Shown one piece after another: positions 36,561 through 48,709 of a stretch of DNA of 64,000 nt (position 1 is its first letter; the number at the start of each line of letters is the position of its first letter). The stretch lies in NCBI GenBank assembly GCA_036937835.1, contig CM072863.1, forward strand, positions 15,178,001 through 15,242,000, given 5' to 3'. The DNA is from Pampus argenteus. Lineage: Eukaryota > Chordata > Actinopteri > Scombriformes > Stromateidae. Under the pieces are notes generated by a model that searched no databases, had not been told where the DNA came from, and saw only the letters and a program-made list of their open reading frames with translations. A program made the position numbers and the translations under genes.

Positions 36561-39460
36561 ATTGCAATAGAAGAGAATACATTTTGAAATACATGAAGCG
36601 TGTGACTTATGGGTCCACTAAAAATAGTGGAAGACCAAAACCTTAAATATATGTGGTCTGTCTCTACAGATGGATGGAAAATTGGCTTGAGATGCTGAGT
36701 TTGTTTCAGAATGCTGAAAATGATCTACATGTGTCTTTGCTAATTTGACGTTAAACTAAATTGTATGTGCTGCATTTAATACAAGATAATCTCTCACATC
36801 TGGTGATACAACATAACCACTGAATGAATACACTGCTTTAATGTGTAGTAAATAATTACTCTTGTAATTTGGGAATCACACTGTATAACAACATTTAAAT
36901 GTGTAAAATCATAGTCTTTGCCACAAAATGAGACCAGTCTGTCAGACTCCCTACCAGTGCTGTATGCCCTTTACACTGCATCAATTAGTGGGTACATTTT
37001 ATGGGCCATTTAAACTTGGCTCAAGCAGTTAAGATTATCAATGGTGGAGCTAACAGCCCTAAAGAGAAGGATAAGCCTGCCTGCCCTTCCCCACAGAAGC
37101 AGATTGAGATTCAATTGTGGAGTGACATTCGCTTTATGACAGAGTGATCTTGGTATTCACAACCAGGATGAGATACCCTTCTGTTTAAATACGGGCATTT
37201 TGTTAATTGTGAAGTCAGGAAAAAGCAGATTGGCGTTTGTCTGGTGAGAAGGAGGGCATAATCAGGAGGATCTGCGGCTGAGGAGTGGAGACAAGGGCCA
37301 TTATGTTCTTCCAGTGTCGACACTTGAAAGGAAATGATAACCAGAGCTTAGAGTGACAGAGTAATATCACACACTTCCCTGCACAAGAAGACATATTCCT
37401 TCACTGACGAGGACATGAAGTTTAAAAAAAAAAAAAAGAAAGCTTTGAATTTAAAACTCCCATTTGAAGGCAAATTGATGGGCACTCAGAGTAGCCAACT
37501 ACTTCACTTCACCCCCTTCAACGATATTAACAGACTGTAATTAATCAAAGTTTTACTTTTTTCTAATTGAACCCAACTTTCGATTTGGCGGAAATGAGAA
37601 CCCCTGACATTGGGTTGTGATGATTTCACATTATGCCAAAGTCAATTATGTGCATGTCAAGAGTGTTGTATTACCACTCATAATAACACCATGTCCTCTT
37701 TCAGAGCCACTGCGGTCATCTTCTGTTGCAAAAAAAACTCTCTAGACAGAAGAAGTGTGGGCGGCAGAGATAGCAGGGGAGGTCAATGCATTGCCTTCCT
37801 TCAATAGTCCCTCAGCATTCAAAAAGGTTGAGTATCTGTTCAAAATAAATCTGGAGGAAGATATTGTATTGGTTTTGTTTGCAAAAGAAATTGGATTTCT
37901 GTATAGTATGTTTTATTGAAACTTGGTCTCTGCTTTGATTTTTTTTTCTTTTTGATCAAATATCAAAAAATACTGCAGCTCAGTGTATTCAAGCTGCATT
38001 TTTTTCCAATTTGATAAGACAAAATACTATTAGATCAATACAGATAACTAAGCTAACTTCATGTCAAGCATTATGCAAATAAGACAAGATGGAAATAGAC
38101 CAGTGGAAAGTCAAGTTTCACAATAGTAAAAAAAAAAAAAAAGCAATAGCAATAAAGGTTTCTAGTTTGGAAGCAAGAGAAATATAGTCACAATGTTGTC
38201 AAGATCATTGTTTCTAACCTACACAAAATTACATCTGCCTTTAAAAATAAAGGTAAGTATAGTCTGAATAACATACTGTTTGCCTTGCTGCAGGCTTTAT
38301 GGACACTGGATGACCTGTATATGGCATTCAATCTGGATTTTCTCTTCTGACCCTCTGTTAACAGGAAAAGGTGTCACTCAGCTGTGAATACCTGATATGA
38401 GGTTCTGTCACATAAGTGTGTCCACTGTTCATAAAGATTATTTTGAATATACAAAGATCAACAGGCAATAAAGTTTCACACTCTATATGCTGTAAGAATG
38501 TATAGAATATAAGCATAAGCTTATTATATGAGCATATAATGTGTTTTTTTAGTTGGAAATATTTCTCGTTGATCAAGTGACATTTTTGAAATATTTAGTA
38601 CGAATGTGAGTTAGAGAGGAAGCTTCCCAAATTACATGAATCCGCCTGTTCAACCAATCTGTTAAACACGCTCAACTGGCATCAAATACTGGCAATGTTG
38701 ACTCATGCAAAATGCAATTACTGCATATTTTATAACTCTCTACCAGTCAGTAAATTGGGATCGATCTTGTAAATATCTTGTTGATACCTGTATGCTATTT
38801 GAACTCAAAAAGCTCACCTCTCTCAGCATGTCAGATTTAAAAAAACTCAACTCTCACTCTGGAGACCCTCTCCTGTGCCAGCAACACATGATATCCCATA
38901 TGGCTTTCTTGCCAACTGCCCAACCACTGCTAGCTGTGCCACCTGTGCTCAACAGCTGCTACCAATACACCCAATGGAGGACCCTATAAAATACGGCTCT
39001 AGGAAAGAGTAAGTGAACACCTTTTTTATTCATTACCATTCACCTTGCTGTCAGAGGTGACCCAAAGGTGTTAAGAGTGTTGGGACAGTATTTATAATTT
39101 AAAAAAAAAAAAAAAAAACATAACCAACCTGACCATATTAAATACTGGGTCAGTTTCTTTCAACCCTGATACACTTTACCTATCTTTCATATTTCTAACA
39201 GTTTACAGAATATGGATGAATGAACAGCCACATCATTGTAATATATACCCACAGTAATGCAACAGTTATGCATCCCAAGTAAAATGTGCTTAACTAAAGG
39301 AATACACTTGTCATGTTAGTTGTGCACAAAGGTAATGCTACCTACCGTCATGTGATATACAGTATCGCAATGATGGATAGCTGGATATATAGCTACAAAA
39401 TATGTTACATCTAGAATTAACGCCATATGTGTGTTAGTACACAACTCTGCAGTCTTTAAA
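36561..39460. other. Noncoding interval
   Basis: AT-rich with A-runs at about 37424-37437, 38130-38142 and 39102-39118. No convincing gene, exon or mobile element seen. The 94-codon frame at 38705-38989 has no recognisable domain. Confidence 0.55.
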
Positions 39461-40190
39461 CTAGGGGTGGGCGATACTTTGGTTTCAATCCAGTACCCAG
39501 TAATACAAGGCCGGAATAGGCAATGTCAATGCTAATACCAATATATTTCTTATATTAAAAGCAGCTTACGTACTTTCATATAAGGAGAGCAATGCGACAT
39601 GACTTATGAGGTGAATGCATCATTAATAGGTTAAATCTAAATACACTTACATTAGAAATAAATTATTTGCTAGAGATTAGCAATTACTGTAAAGTGACTG
39701 GTAGAATTCCTACCTGCCACCGATAAGACCCACGTTTCCCAACTGAAGCATGTATAAAGCAAGCGAAGCAAAAAAGAAAAAAAAAAAATGATGTAGCACA
39801 ACATGTAACACAACACAACAACTGCAGCGGAGAAGCAAAGAGTGCATGACGATGCGTTTACGACAATGGAATATTGTTTGCACGTACAGTTCTACTCTTT
39901 GATGAAATGGGTACAACATAGAAGAGAGAAAATTAAACTGAAAGTGGTATCCATCCTATTGATGCTAGAATCGCGAAGTAGAATTTGTAGTGGGGCTGCC
40001 CTCTATTAGTCTCTCCATCCGGAGAGAGACACCAAGAGCAGGCTGTCAAGTCAGTGGGAGACACGAGAGCAGCTGATCGCTAACAGCTACGTTGTGTGTT
40101 TACATCAGAGAGCAGGAGACAGATGTCTCACTCTGAAGGAGTTTTGTATTTCTCTGCAGTGTATCGCAGTTAATCACATTAATATAATAG
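39461..40190 (+). mobile_element. hAT-like element, 5' end remnant
   Basis: CTAGGGGTGGGCGATACTTT and the following CAATCCAGTACCCAGTAATA match the start of a hAT family frequent in fish. The next 650 bp, ending in a CGGAGAGAGACACCAAGAGC block and a TTTACATCAGAGAGCAGGAG stretch, look like its 5' untranslated region. No transposase and no right-hand terminal repeat were found. The extent beyond about 39545 is inferred. Confidence 0.45.
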
Positions 40191-40212
40191 TTGACTAATG
40201 GCTTTAAGTAAT

Positions 40213-40330
40213 GACTACAAGTCAAGTCAATTTATTTATAAAGTGCCAGGTTATCTCATGACACTTCTCATACAGATCGGGTCTAGACCATTCTCTAGTC
40301 CACTAGGAAAATAGTTAAGGGTAGCCCTAT
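40213..40330 (+). repeat. Fragment of a fish interspersed repeat
   Basis: AAGTCAAGTCAATTTATTTA, then TTATCTCATGACACTTCTCA and GGTCTAGACCATTCTCTA, match the start of a very common teleost repeat. Only the first 120 bp or so are recognisable. Family recognition is from memory. Confidence 0.5.
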
Positions 40331-40650
40331 TTTAGTATTAATACTTGATCCCCCTTCCCTTCTCTAAACACAAATAAGTGTTCAAGACTAGATTTGACCT
40401 TTTACTAGAAGCAATTGTGATACTGTGAAAACAGTATTGGATAAAACACAGAAGTCTCACTAATAGTGGTAAGATTAATATAACAATTTACTAGAATGTT
40501 GTATTAGCAGCACATCAGCCTCTTACATCTGCCAGCAGTATAGAGGTTAGCTCTGTCAGCACTAAACTGACACTAAACTAAACTGAAAACCTCATTTAAA
40601 TCTTTACAAACACATAACAACTATTATTAACTGGAGTACCTGCAGATAAT

Positions 40651-40777
40651 GGTCCAACAAGCGATGAAGAGGTGACAAACAAGTCCTATGAATATTTGCT
40701 TAGTCGCAGATTTGACATAGTGTGAGTTAAACTGTTTGGGAACTGAATCAGAACGGGTTGCTACTAGCAACAGAATG
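40651..40777. repeat. Direct repeat A (possible pseudo-LTR)
   Basis: Aligns by eye with 41089-41200, sharing an ACAAGC/ACAAGG start, a long AATATTTGCTT block, GTTAAACTG and AGCAACAGAA. Repeat B lacks a few short segments. Confidence 0.6.
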
Positions 40778-40839
40778 TTGAAGTCCCAGGTATTTAACTC
40801 CTGCCCGGTCACTGATACCACTTGGTTCGATAGTGCTGT

Positions 40840-41047
40840 TTACTGTAGACCTTCTCCTCTGTTGAGGGATGGTTTCTCTGCTTTGACGTAGATAGCATCC
40901 TTCACTCCTCTTTCAAACCATCTGCCCTCCCTATCCAGAATATGTACGTTGCTGTCCTTAAAAATGTCCCTTATCTTTCATGTGTAGGTTAACTGCTGAG
41001 TCTTGGCCTGAGGAGTTGGCCCTCCTGTGTTTGATTGAAACCAACTG
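40840..41047 (-). pseudogene. GIY-YIG endonuclease C-terminus of a Penelope-like element
   Basis: On the minus strand the frame reads KHRRANSSGQDSAVNLHMKD, then KGHF and a stop (40958-40960). After a one-base shift it continues DSNVHILDREGRWFERGVKD, then AIYVKAEKPSLNRGEGL and a stop at 40840-40842. The series HRRA-SSGQDSAV-LHxKxKGH-ExDSNVxIL-RWFERGVKxAI-PSLNRGGGL is the C-terminal part of the GIY-YIG domain of fish Penelope-like retroelements. The reverse transcriptase and the GIY-YIG motifs themselves are missing, and the frameshift shows the copy is dead. Confidence 0.8.
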
Positions 41048-41088
41048 TTATAAAATAGCTATAATATATAGAGTCCCAACAGAATATA

Positions 41089-41200
41089 GTGCAACAAGGG
41101 AATTTAGATAAAAAGGTGGACTATCTGTCAATATTTGCTTGGTCACAGATCAGACAGTTAAACTGTAACTGCTGGTGGGGGTTGCCATTAGCAACAGAAG
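41089..41200. repeat. Direct repeat B (possible pseudo-LTR)
   Basis: Second copy of the repeat described at 40651-40777, in the same orientation, about 310 bp further on. Confidence 0.6.
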
Positions 41201-41534
41201 ATTCAACTTGAACCAAATGCTGAAGACAGATTTATACTTCCCAAAATAAACGAGGCGTCAGTATAATTCTTACTTTGCAGTTAAGATACATTAATACATA
41301 TAATGTAACATATGTTTAACATTATCTGAAAGTGACAAATAAAATATGATTGTTAGTGTTCAGTATTAACAATGTCTACTATGAAATCAATGAGAAGGTA
41401 TTAAAAAATAAAATTTTCTCTATATGTACTTCCCCCATTTGCATTTAAGTGCTAAGTGCATTCACAACTCAAATTTGCCAGTTTAAGGTGAAATGCTCAA
41501 ACTCTGTCAAATCATAAGCTATTTTGTTTGTTAC

Positions 41535-42350
41535 TAGTGCAGTGCCTGTTCAAATTTTTAAGAAAGCTGCAAGCTGCAATACGTGTGGGTGTGTGTTTAA
41601 ATATATCAATTAAAAAACATGTCAGTTACAACGAAGGAATTAATTAATTTAATGGTTTGAATCCAGACAGAAACTTCACCAGTGAGAATACCTAGGGTCC
41701 TCATGTTATTTAGAAATTACCCTCCCAGATCTGTGTTTCGTGCAGCATATTCGCACTGGATAAGCAAAGTCTGTATTTTACTTGAATTTACTGACATTCT
41801 ACCCTTGTATATGCGTGACAACATGACACGCTGCAAACCTTTACAGTCTTGTCTCTAAATGACCTAAATACATAACTGTAATAGAAACATAGAGGGATGA
41901 TGGAACCGGAGGACAGAGTCACAAAGTGACCGCGTTTCCTGCTTCAAGCTTCAAAGTCGGCCAAACTCCCGTATAAACAGACTGGTACCAGCGTCTCTAC
42001 ATCTCCTTCTCTACCGTCCAGTGTGATCAACTGTCAGCGTTGTCAGCAGCCTGCAGCAGAGATCCTCCATGCTGCACTCGCATTGAGTCAGAGCCGGAAG
42101 CCCTGCCTATAGCAACACAGAGCACTGTTTGCTTGTTTATTCAGAGTTCATTAAAACTGAATATGTCACAACATGCATATCCTTCGGTTTCTAGTAATAC
42201 ACCCGCAAGTAGATTGGATGAACAGTTCTCAAGATATGTGAAAGACAAACATACAGACAGACAAACAGAGATTCCTCTGTTCTTGTTTATGTAGCTGTAG
42301 TGTGTATGAGTGCCAATGCTTAAGCTGTTGCTAATGAGAATCCTAATAAA
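41535..42350 (+). repeat. Possible unclassified interspersed repeat
   Basis: The left part (AGTGCAGTGCCTGTTCAAAT, then GCTGCAAGCTGCAATACG) and the right part (CAAGATATGTGAAAGACAAA followed by a CAGACAGACAAACAGAG tail) resemble phrases I associate with fish repeats. The CAGACAGA-like tail recalls the 3' ends of some RTE-type retroposons. No protein homology was found and the boundaries are guesses. Confidence 0.25.
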
Positions 42351-43676
42351 TAAAGAAATCAGTCAGATTTGTTAGCTTTAGTTTGGTTCTGACTGACCAT
42401 ATGATTGTGGTCCAACTATGTATGTTTGCCAACACAGTAGACATCATACCTTGATAATTCACACTTATTGTTAGTTTATTGTTACTTAGCTAACTCTACT
42501 ATTATAATACCAATATCATAGTGTTTGTTATGTATATTATGGTGTATTATGGTATTATGGACCATCTCTGGCAAGTACTAGAAGAAAGAACAGACATGTT
42601 TCAGGATTTGAGTGGTTTTTTTTTTCTTCCCTTACAGTTTCTTAAGGCCAGTATGAACTAGACCCATTATTCTCCTGTTGTTAAGTGATTCAAGGTTTAA
42701 GGCAGACGCATTGTGATCAGTGTTGCTGTATCCACCAGAGCTAGAACTAGTACATTCAGGATTTTTTGTGATTGTATGTTTGAGAAAGTTGTATCTTTTG
42801 AGGTATTAAGGACATTTTAACATGTGTTTGAGACAAGACATAGACTTCATTATCTCATTCTTTCAACAACTCCTCCGTGTTAAATTATTTGACCATTCAC
42901 TCCAGAACAACCCATGGGAATCTACTCTGGCACCCCTAGCAGTAATCAGCAGGACATCATCTGTGCTTTCTAAAATCATTACTAATCACTATTGAAAAAG
43001 TAATATGTTTTATGATTGGGTTAAAGTCTGGTTAGGTTTAGGGAACGATCACGGTCTGAGTTAAAATGATCAACCTCTTCTGAATGAGGAAACTTATATA
43101 GATCATTTATACTGCCTCCATTATTCTTTTAAAACCAATGAATTATGATAATAGACGGTACATTGTTTTTGTTTAGTAACCATTTGTTTCCCGTCTTGTT
43201 AGTTCTATGCCTATATAAGTTAATACATACACTAGCCTTTCTAAACTGAATGCGCTAAATAAAACATATTCATCATCTAAACATAATAGGGTTTTGAAGA
43301 CAATAGCATGAGGAAGCATCAAGGCTTATGACACAAGAAATTGGACTGTTATTGCTATGTGACCTATGCTGCTCAGTCGAGATGCACTCACCCACTACAC
43401 ATCGGATGTTTTCAGCTCAGTAGTCTGCTACCATACACCGGAATGATCAATAAGGTCCTCTTTTACTGCTTCGCTTCACAACTGTCTAGTCCTGCAGCTC
43501 TGAAATAGTTTGACATGCAAAGACATTGAGGTAAACAAACTTAGAATGGCAAAGGTGAGTTTAAAGGGCTTGACAGGACAGTTCCTTTAAAATATGTTTT
43601 AACTTTGACTCTTCCTACTCCTCCTTAAATACTATTTTCATTTTTTCTCAAGGGTGCATACATTTTTCAGCATGTA

Positions 43677-43697
43677 TTTTTTTTTTTTTTTTTTTTT
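43677..43697. repeat. Poly(T) run of 21
   Basis: Uninterrupted T-run; may be the tail of a minus-strand retroposed copy, but nothing nearby is recognisable. Confidence 0.9.
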
Positions 43698-45158
43698 GCT
43701 TTTTTCCACCAGTACCAGACTACCTAGGTCTCGTCTTTCTCCGTGCCAACATTTACTGTACATCTCCTCTACGTTAATAAAAAAGCTGCAGGGATTTTTC
43801 TGCAACCTGCTACACCTTCTTTTATCAGACAATTTGTCTGTGAGAATATGTCACCTGTGATACACCATCTTGTTTGAGGTTTTGCAAAGGGGATTATTTC
43901 AGTTTAGCAGTCTAGTCTTGGTGGGCTCCCAACCCGAGGCTTTGAATGTTTGTAATGGACAAATATGATTACATTTTACAACAGCACTTTAACATGACAC
44001 ATTTTTGCACGCTAGTTCTTTATAGGCTATTCAACCAGATCTTCTATGATTCAGTATATGGTTTCGTGATATATTATGAGACTTGCATGGGGGGTGGGGG
44101 GTGGCCCTGGAGTAAGAACGAGCCTAGTAGACATAAAAATATTTTGACATCCAAGAAAAGCTAAGACTCAAGCATTTCCTCATAGTATTTCTTATTATAA
44201 TTTTTAATACATTTTTAAAAATCTTTGTTGTTGTGTGGTTGAGTTGTTAATGTCAATGTGTTTTTAAATGTATTGTTCAGATTTTTTTATTACTAAAATG
44301 AAGAAAGGTCTTTGGGGAAACACCAAAAAGGTTCCCTAACCCATCTCACCTGGCTAGAGAGGTGTGTCAGTGCCTATGCCCAATTAAAAAATACAAACAT
44401 ATAAATTGTACATTTCTCCCTTTTGGTTGATATTTACAGTCTTATAAACATACAGTACACCTAAAAGAAATCCTGCATAAAGTTACAATAATTCATTCAT
44501 TTAATTTAAACACTGGCCTCAATGTCTGATCTTTCTGTCAACATGCTGCTTTTGTTAATAAACAACCCTTCTACTTGGTGCTTGAGTTGAGTTAAGGCAT
44601 TAGGCAGACATAGTAAATCATTTATATTAAAGACAAAGTTGGTATGCAAGTCTTTTTTGTCTCAGTCATCACCAAACTTGACCACACCAAAATGAGAGCA
44701 GATAATGTAAAGAAGAAATTGGTATCTTAAGAATTTGGGATATATCTGAAGTATGAAGCAACCTGAACATTATTGTTAGCAGTGTACTACTATTGTGTTC
44801 ATGTTGACAGTGTGACATTGTGGTTCCACTCTGCACTGGCATAAGACGTGCTGTCACAGTAAAAGAGTTTATGCTCATTAAAACTACTTTGGACTGGAAA
44901 TTTGAGTAATTTAAGACCCTTTGCACTTGAAAACTCGAGTGAGGGTTGCCTCTTACATGATTTAAATCCTTGCCTAAATGGCCTACAGCAATCATTTCCA
45001 CTGTCTTTCTAATTTGCATAATTATCATTAATCTCTAATTATCACTGTCATTTAGTGATGCTTTGTCAATGCTTTTGTTAATGTTGCACCCTCAGACAAT
45101 TATTAGCAGCCAACAACAAAACAAAAATTCTAGAAAAAACATACAGTAGACATAAAGT

Positions 45159-45246
45159 AGACAGACAGTACTGTCTGTCTGTGTCTGTCTCTGTGTGTCT
45201 GTCTGTGTCTGTGTCTGTGTCTCTCTCTCCGTCTCTCTCTCTGTCT
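45159..45246. repeat. (TGTC)n/(TC)n microsatellite starting in a palindrome
   Basis: AGACAGACAGTACTGTCTGT plus CT is a perfect 22-bp palindrome (45159-45180). It runs into interrupted TGTC and TC units up to 45246. Confidence 0.9.
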
Positions 45247-46456
45247 GCTCACTGTCAGAATGATTAGTGTCATTGATCAATAATTACAGTAGGTCATTTA
45301 TTCAAAAATGCATTGTACACCTGTTACATGACATGATCATTGCTAAAAGACAATTATAATAACAAACTACATGTAGCATTTTCTAATTATATAGCTCCTG
45401 CTATCAAACACTGCACCACTGGTACCGCACAATCTTCCATTCATGGATTCACACACATTTAACACGATTTCCATATTGTTTGATAGCAATCTCAGAATTT
45501 GAAGAGTGGAACGAAGGTGCGTTCACACAATCCAGTTCATCTGTTTGAACAATCTGCAGCCCCCCTTGAATATATCCCTCAATGCATACTAAAATAGGCT
45601 TCTAGATTATCACTATAATCCAATGTTGTGCATGTTTCACATGTTAAGTTGTGCGAGACAACAGAATAACAATTTCAGTAGTCAGTAGAGGAACAGAGGC
45701 ATTTGCTTATAGGAGCGGTGCAGGCAACCATGGGGTACGGAACAGATGTGTTTGAAGCTTTTGTATTCCTATGCATGGGTTTGAACTCTGATGTTGTGCG
45801 TTATAAGAACGCACTAAAGCTGAAACCTTCAAGGTTAGATAGAGAAACAGGTTTCCGCTCAAAAGTAAGTGCAACAATGTTTTCATGTTTAAACCTTGTA
45901 AAGAGCTAGGATACAGATGCTGCTTTTTCTGCTGCGTCCTTCTGGTAAAAAACACCAAGAAACAACTTTTGAGTGCTGTATAGTAGGTAAAGTATAACAA
46001 TACCATGCTGATAATCCCCAGTAAAGAAAACCCTGCATAGCTTTACTAGATTTTCTATTCAGTATAGATATTTCCTGATAAAAATCCACCAAAATAAACT
46101 ACTTTGCCACTGACAGATGTTGTTGGTATAAATCAGAAGGGAAAAAGCGTTATTTCCATCTGTGAGGCTTTCTGGAAGGCTGAGTGTGCATATTTGTCAA
46201 TGTGGAAATTAAGGGTTAGACAGGAGAGAGTTAGGTGTGTTGTACCTCATGTGTGTGTGTGTGTTGTGTGTGTGTTGTGTACCTCCATGCAATAGAGAGC
46301 TATACACTGTATTTGATCATGCATTTCATAATCATTAGGTGAGGCCCTGGCAGTGGCAGCGGCCTCTCACAGGAGAGCTGCAGTTGTTTATCTGCTTATA
46401 CTTTACCACTGCAGACAGCTGAAAATAAATGAAGAAGGAGTAACTTATGGGAGTAT

Positions 46457-46473
46457 GGGGTGGGGGGGTGGGG
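46457..46473 (+). other. Potential G-quadruplex
   Basis: GGGGTGGGGGGGTGGGG offers four runs of at least three G with single-base loops, the strongest quadruplex pattern in the window. Function, if any, is unknown. Confidence 0.5.
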
Positions 46474-48695
46474 TTGCTGACTAGTTTGGTCATGGTAGAC
46501 TTGTTTCTGCCCCTTTTTTTTCCCCACTCACACAACTTTTGTCCTTTTTTTTTGTCCACGTTTCATTTATCCATTCATCATGCCACAACTTCCTCTTACA
46601 TTAATTCCTGTCTTGGTAATAGAGTTTTCCCTGATTTATCTTTCACCCATTTTACTCTATAGCCTCTATCGCAGTAGCACCCTACTTATTTAATTTGAGA
46701 AACGATCTAAAAGAGAAACTCTGGATAATAAATGTTTTCTCCTTTGGGACACTGTTTGGTACAGGCAACATCCATCTTTGCGGAACTGCAGACCGCTCTA
46801 CACGCAACTGATCTGGTTACACATGTGGGTGCATACAGGTTGTCAAATTATGTTACTGCTCTGTTGGCCATGGAAGGGAGATAAAGCATATGCTACACAT
46901 TTGAATAATATGTTTTGTTTGCGTACCTCCATGCTACATTGATATGGATAACACACGTAAAATGTTGACCTGAAGAGGTTATGCAATCAACCCTGAAACG
47001 AATACCGTACACTTTATGAAAAGGCGACACTTAACATATTCTGCTCCATTGAGACATTCAAGATACATCTGCATCTGCACGCATTCTTCCTTACAATTAA
47101 CCGCAAAGAGGTGGAGCTGATGAGGATGTCTCTGCTATGGCAAACACAGAAGCCTATTGAGTTTTAGCTCCCACATTACAGTTAAGCTTTGCATACTCCT
47201 AATCCTTATTGTCTACAATTAATGAGTTTCTCTCATATTGAGGAACATGCAAATGGAGATTTCTGGTTTGGAAACTGCAATTATGGAAGAAGCTAAGGGA
47301 TATGAAACTCTAATTATGTGCTATCATTATTGCCATGGCTACTGTTACAATTGACTTAGTATGCAAGGGTGGGAAGAGGAGCATGAACTATTATGCAATG
47401 CAGTGGCTGCGTGCAATACAATAAGTAAAATTTTAAAGACAGCACAGAGTATCAAAACAAGTATTTTGTTTTTATTGCCGTTAAATGCTATGCCATTTTA
47501 TTTTACTGTGAAATCAACAAGCTTAACGCGTCATACAGGAAACTGCATCTTGTTTGTTTGGGTTTTTTTTTTTTTAATTTAGGAGGAAAGGACATAGGCA
47601 CACAAGGTGAAAATATGTCACAAAAACAGTTGAATCAAGAAGAACAAGTGCAATGACAAAACTGATTTGGTGTCATAGTGTCTTGCACATTGCAACTCTG
47701 CACAAAACACAATGTTCCATTGTCATGGAAATTTGACACTTTTGCATTTACCTCTCAAAACACAAACAAAAACTGTGTGCACAAGCATACTATTGTTGAC
47801 AATGCCATACACATACACTAACATAGGTTCATAAGTGCCCCACATTAACAAAGTCACTTTCGTCAGCTTGAGCGTTGAATTTAATCTGCTTTGATTTTGC
47901 AGCAGACAGAACACGCAAGTCTTGTTGTCTCAAAAGAGCTTAGTGGGCAGAACTGCTATTTAATAAAACACAGTCTTACAGACAGAATCAATGCTGTAAT
48001 CTCTAAACAGGCATGGACTGTGTATGTATTTCCTGCATCTCTGTCTGCTTCACTGTATTCAAATGGAAAGATGATGTCTATCACAGTGTTGAAGCCCCAC
48101 CACTGCATCTTCTGATTTGTTACTTACTCCTAGTCAAATTCATGCACAGGAAGACTGTTCAGATGCAGCATTGGAGCCAACCAACTCGCTGTGCACTTTT
48201 AAACTTCAATGTCATCCACCAGTAGATTTCCCTCAGGGTTAAACTGATTTGTATATGGTGCAGTTTGCCCCTTTTGTTCGGCTTACAATGTGCCTTTGAA
48301 AAACAGACAAAAAATAATAAGTTCTATTCCCTTTTATCCCACATTGTGTCATTCAGTGCACCTGGGGAAGTGTAGCACTTGCATGATAAGAGGAATATTG
48401 AAAGAGAATGCGACTGAATTCAATATTTCAATATCTCTACTATTCATTGTTATAGACATGTACACTCCCAGTGTTTTGCCTGATCTCTTTAGTCATACAT
48501 ATTCGGATTCATGGGCATTACATAAAATAAATGTCATACAAAAGCACAATAAAATATCGTAAATACTCACTCCTTAATTATTTATCTGTTTTTTTATTGA
48601 TTGGATGAAGTGATTAGTCTGACTACGGCCTAAGTCCTGTCTCAAAAATGTCATGACATATTAATCACAGGTATAATCCACATCACTCCCATGTC

Positions 48696-48709
48696 GTTGT
48701 CTTGGCAAC
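48696..48709. promoter_or_regulatory. RFX X-box-like palindrome
   Basis: GTTGTCTTGGCAAC fits the X-box consensus RYYNYY-N(1-3)-RRNRAC exactly with a 2-base spacer. RFX factors bind such sites in cilium and neural enhancers. It lies in a complex, non-repetitive stretch (48630-49060) that could be an enhancer. No promoter or transcript is visible nearby. Confidence 0.35.

Larger units (their letters stand above)
40651..41200 (-). mobile_element. Penelope-like retroelement fragment with flanking direct repeats
   Basis: A minus-strand piece of GIY-YIG endonuclease (40840-41047) lies between two diverged direct repeats, 40651-40777 and 41089-41200. Both repeats share AATATTTGCTTrGTCrCAGA, a GTTAAACTG block and a TTAGCAACAGAA-type end. 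Penelope-like elements typically insert as partial tandems with such terminal repeats (pseudo-LTRs). A 5'-truncated second copy would leave this arrangement. The repeats could also be an unrelated local duplication. Confidence 0.6.

Noticed and set aside
43503..43555. A segment with a good acceptor and an AAAG/GTGAGT donor
   Set aside because: All three frames contain stops and nothing else supports a transcript.
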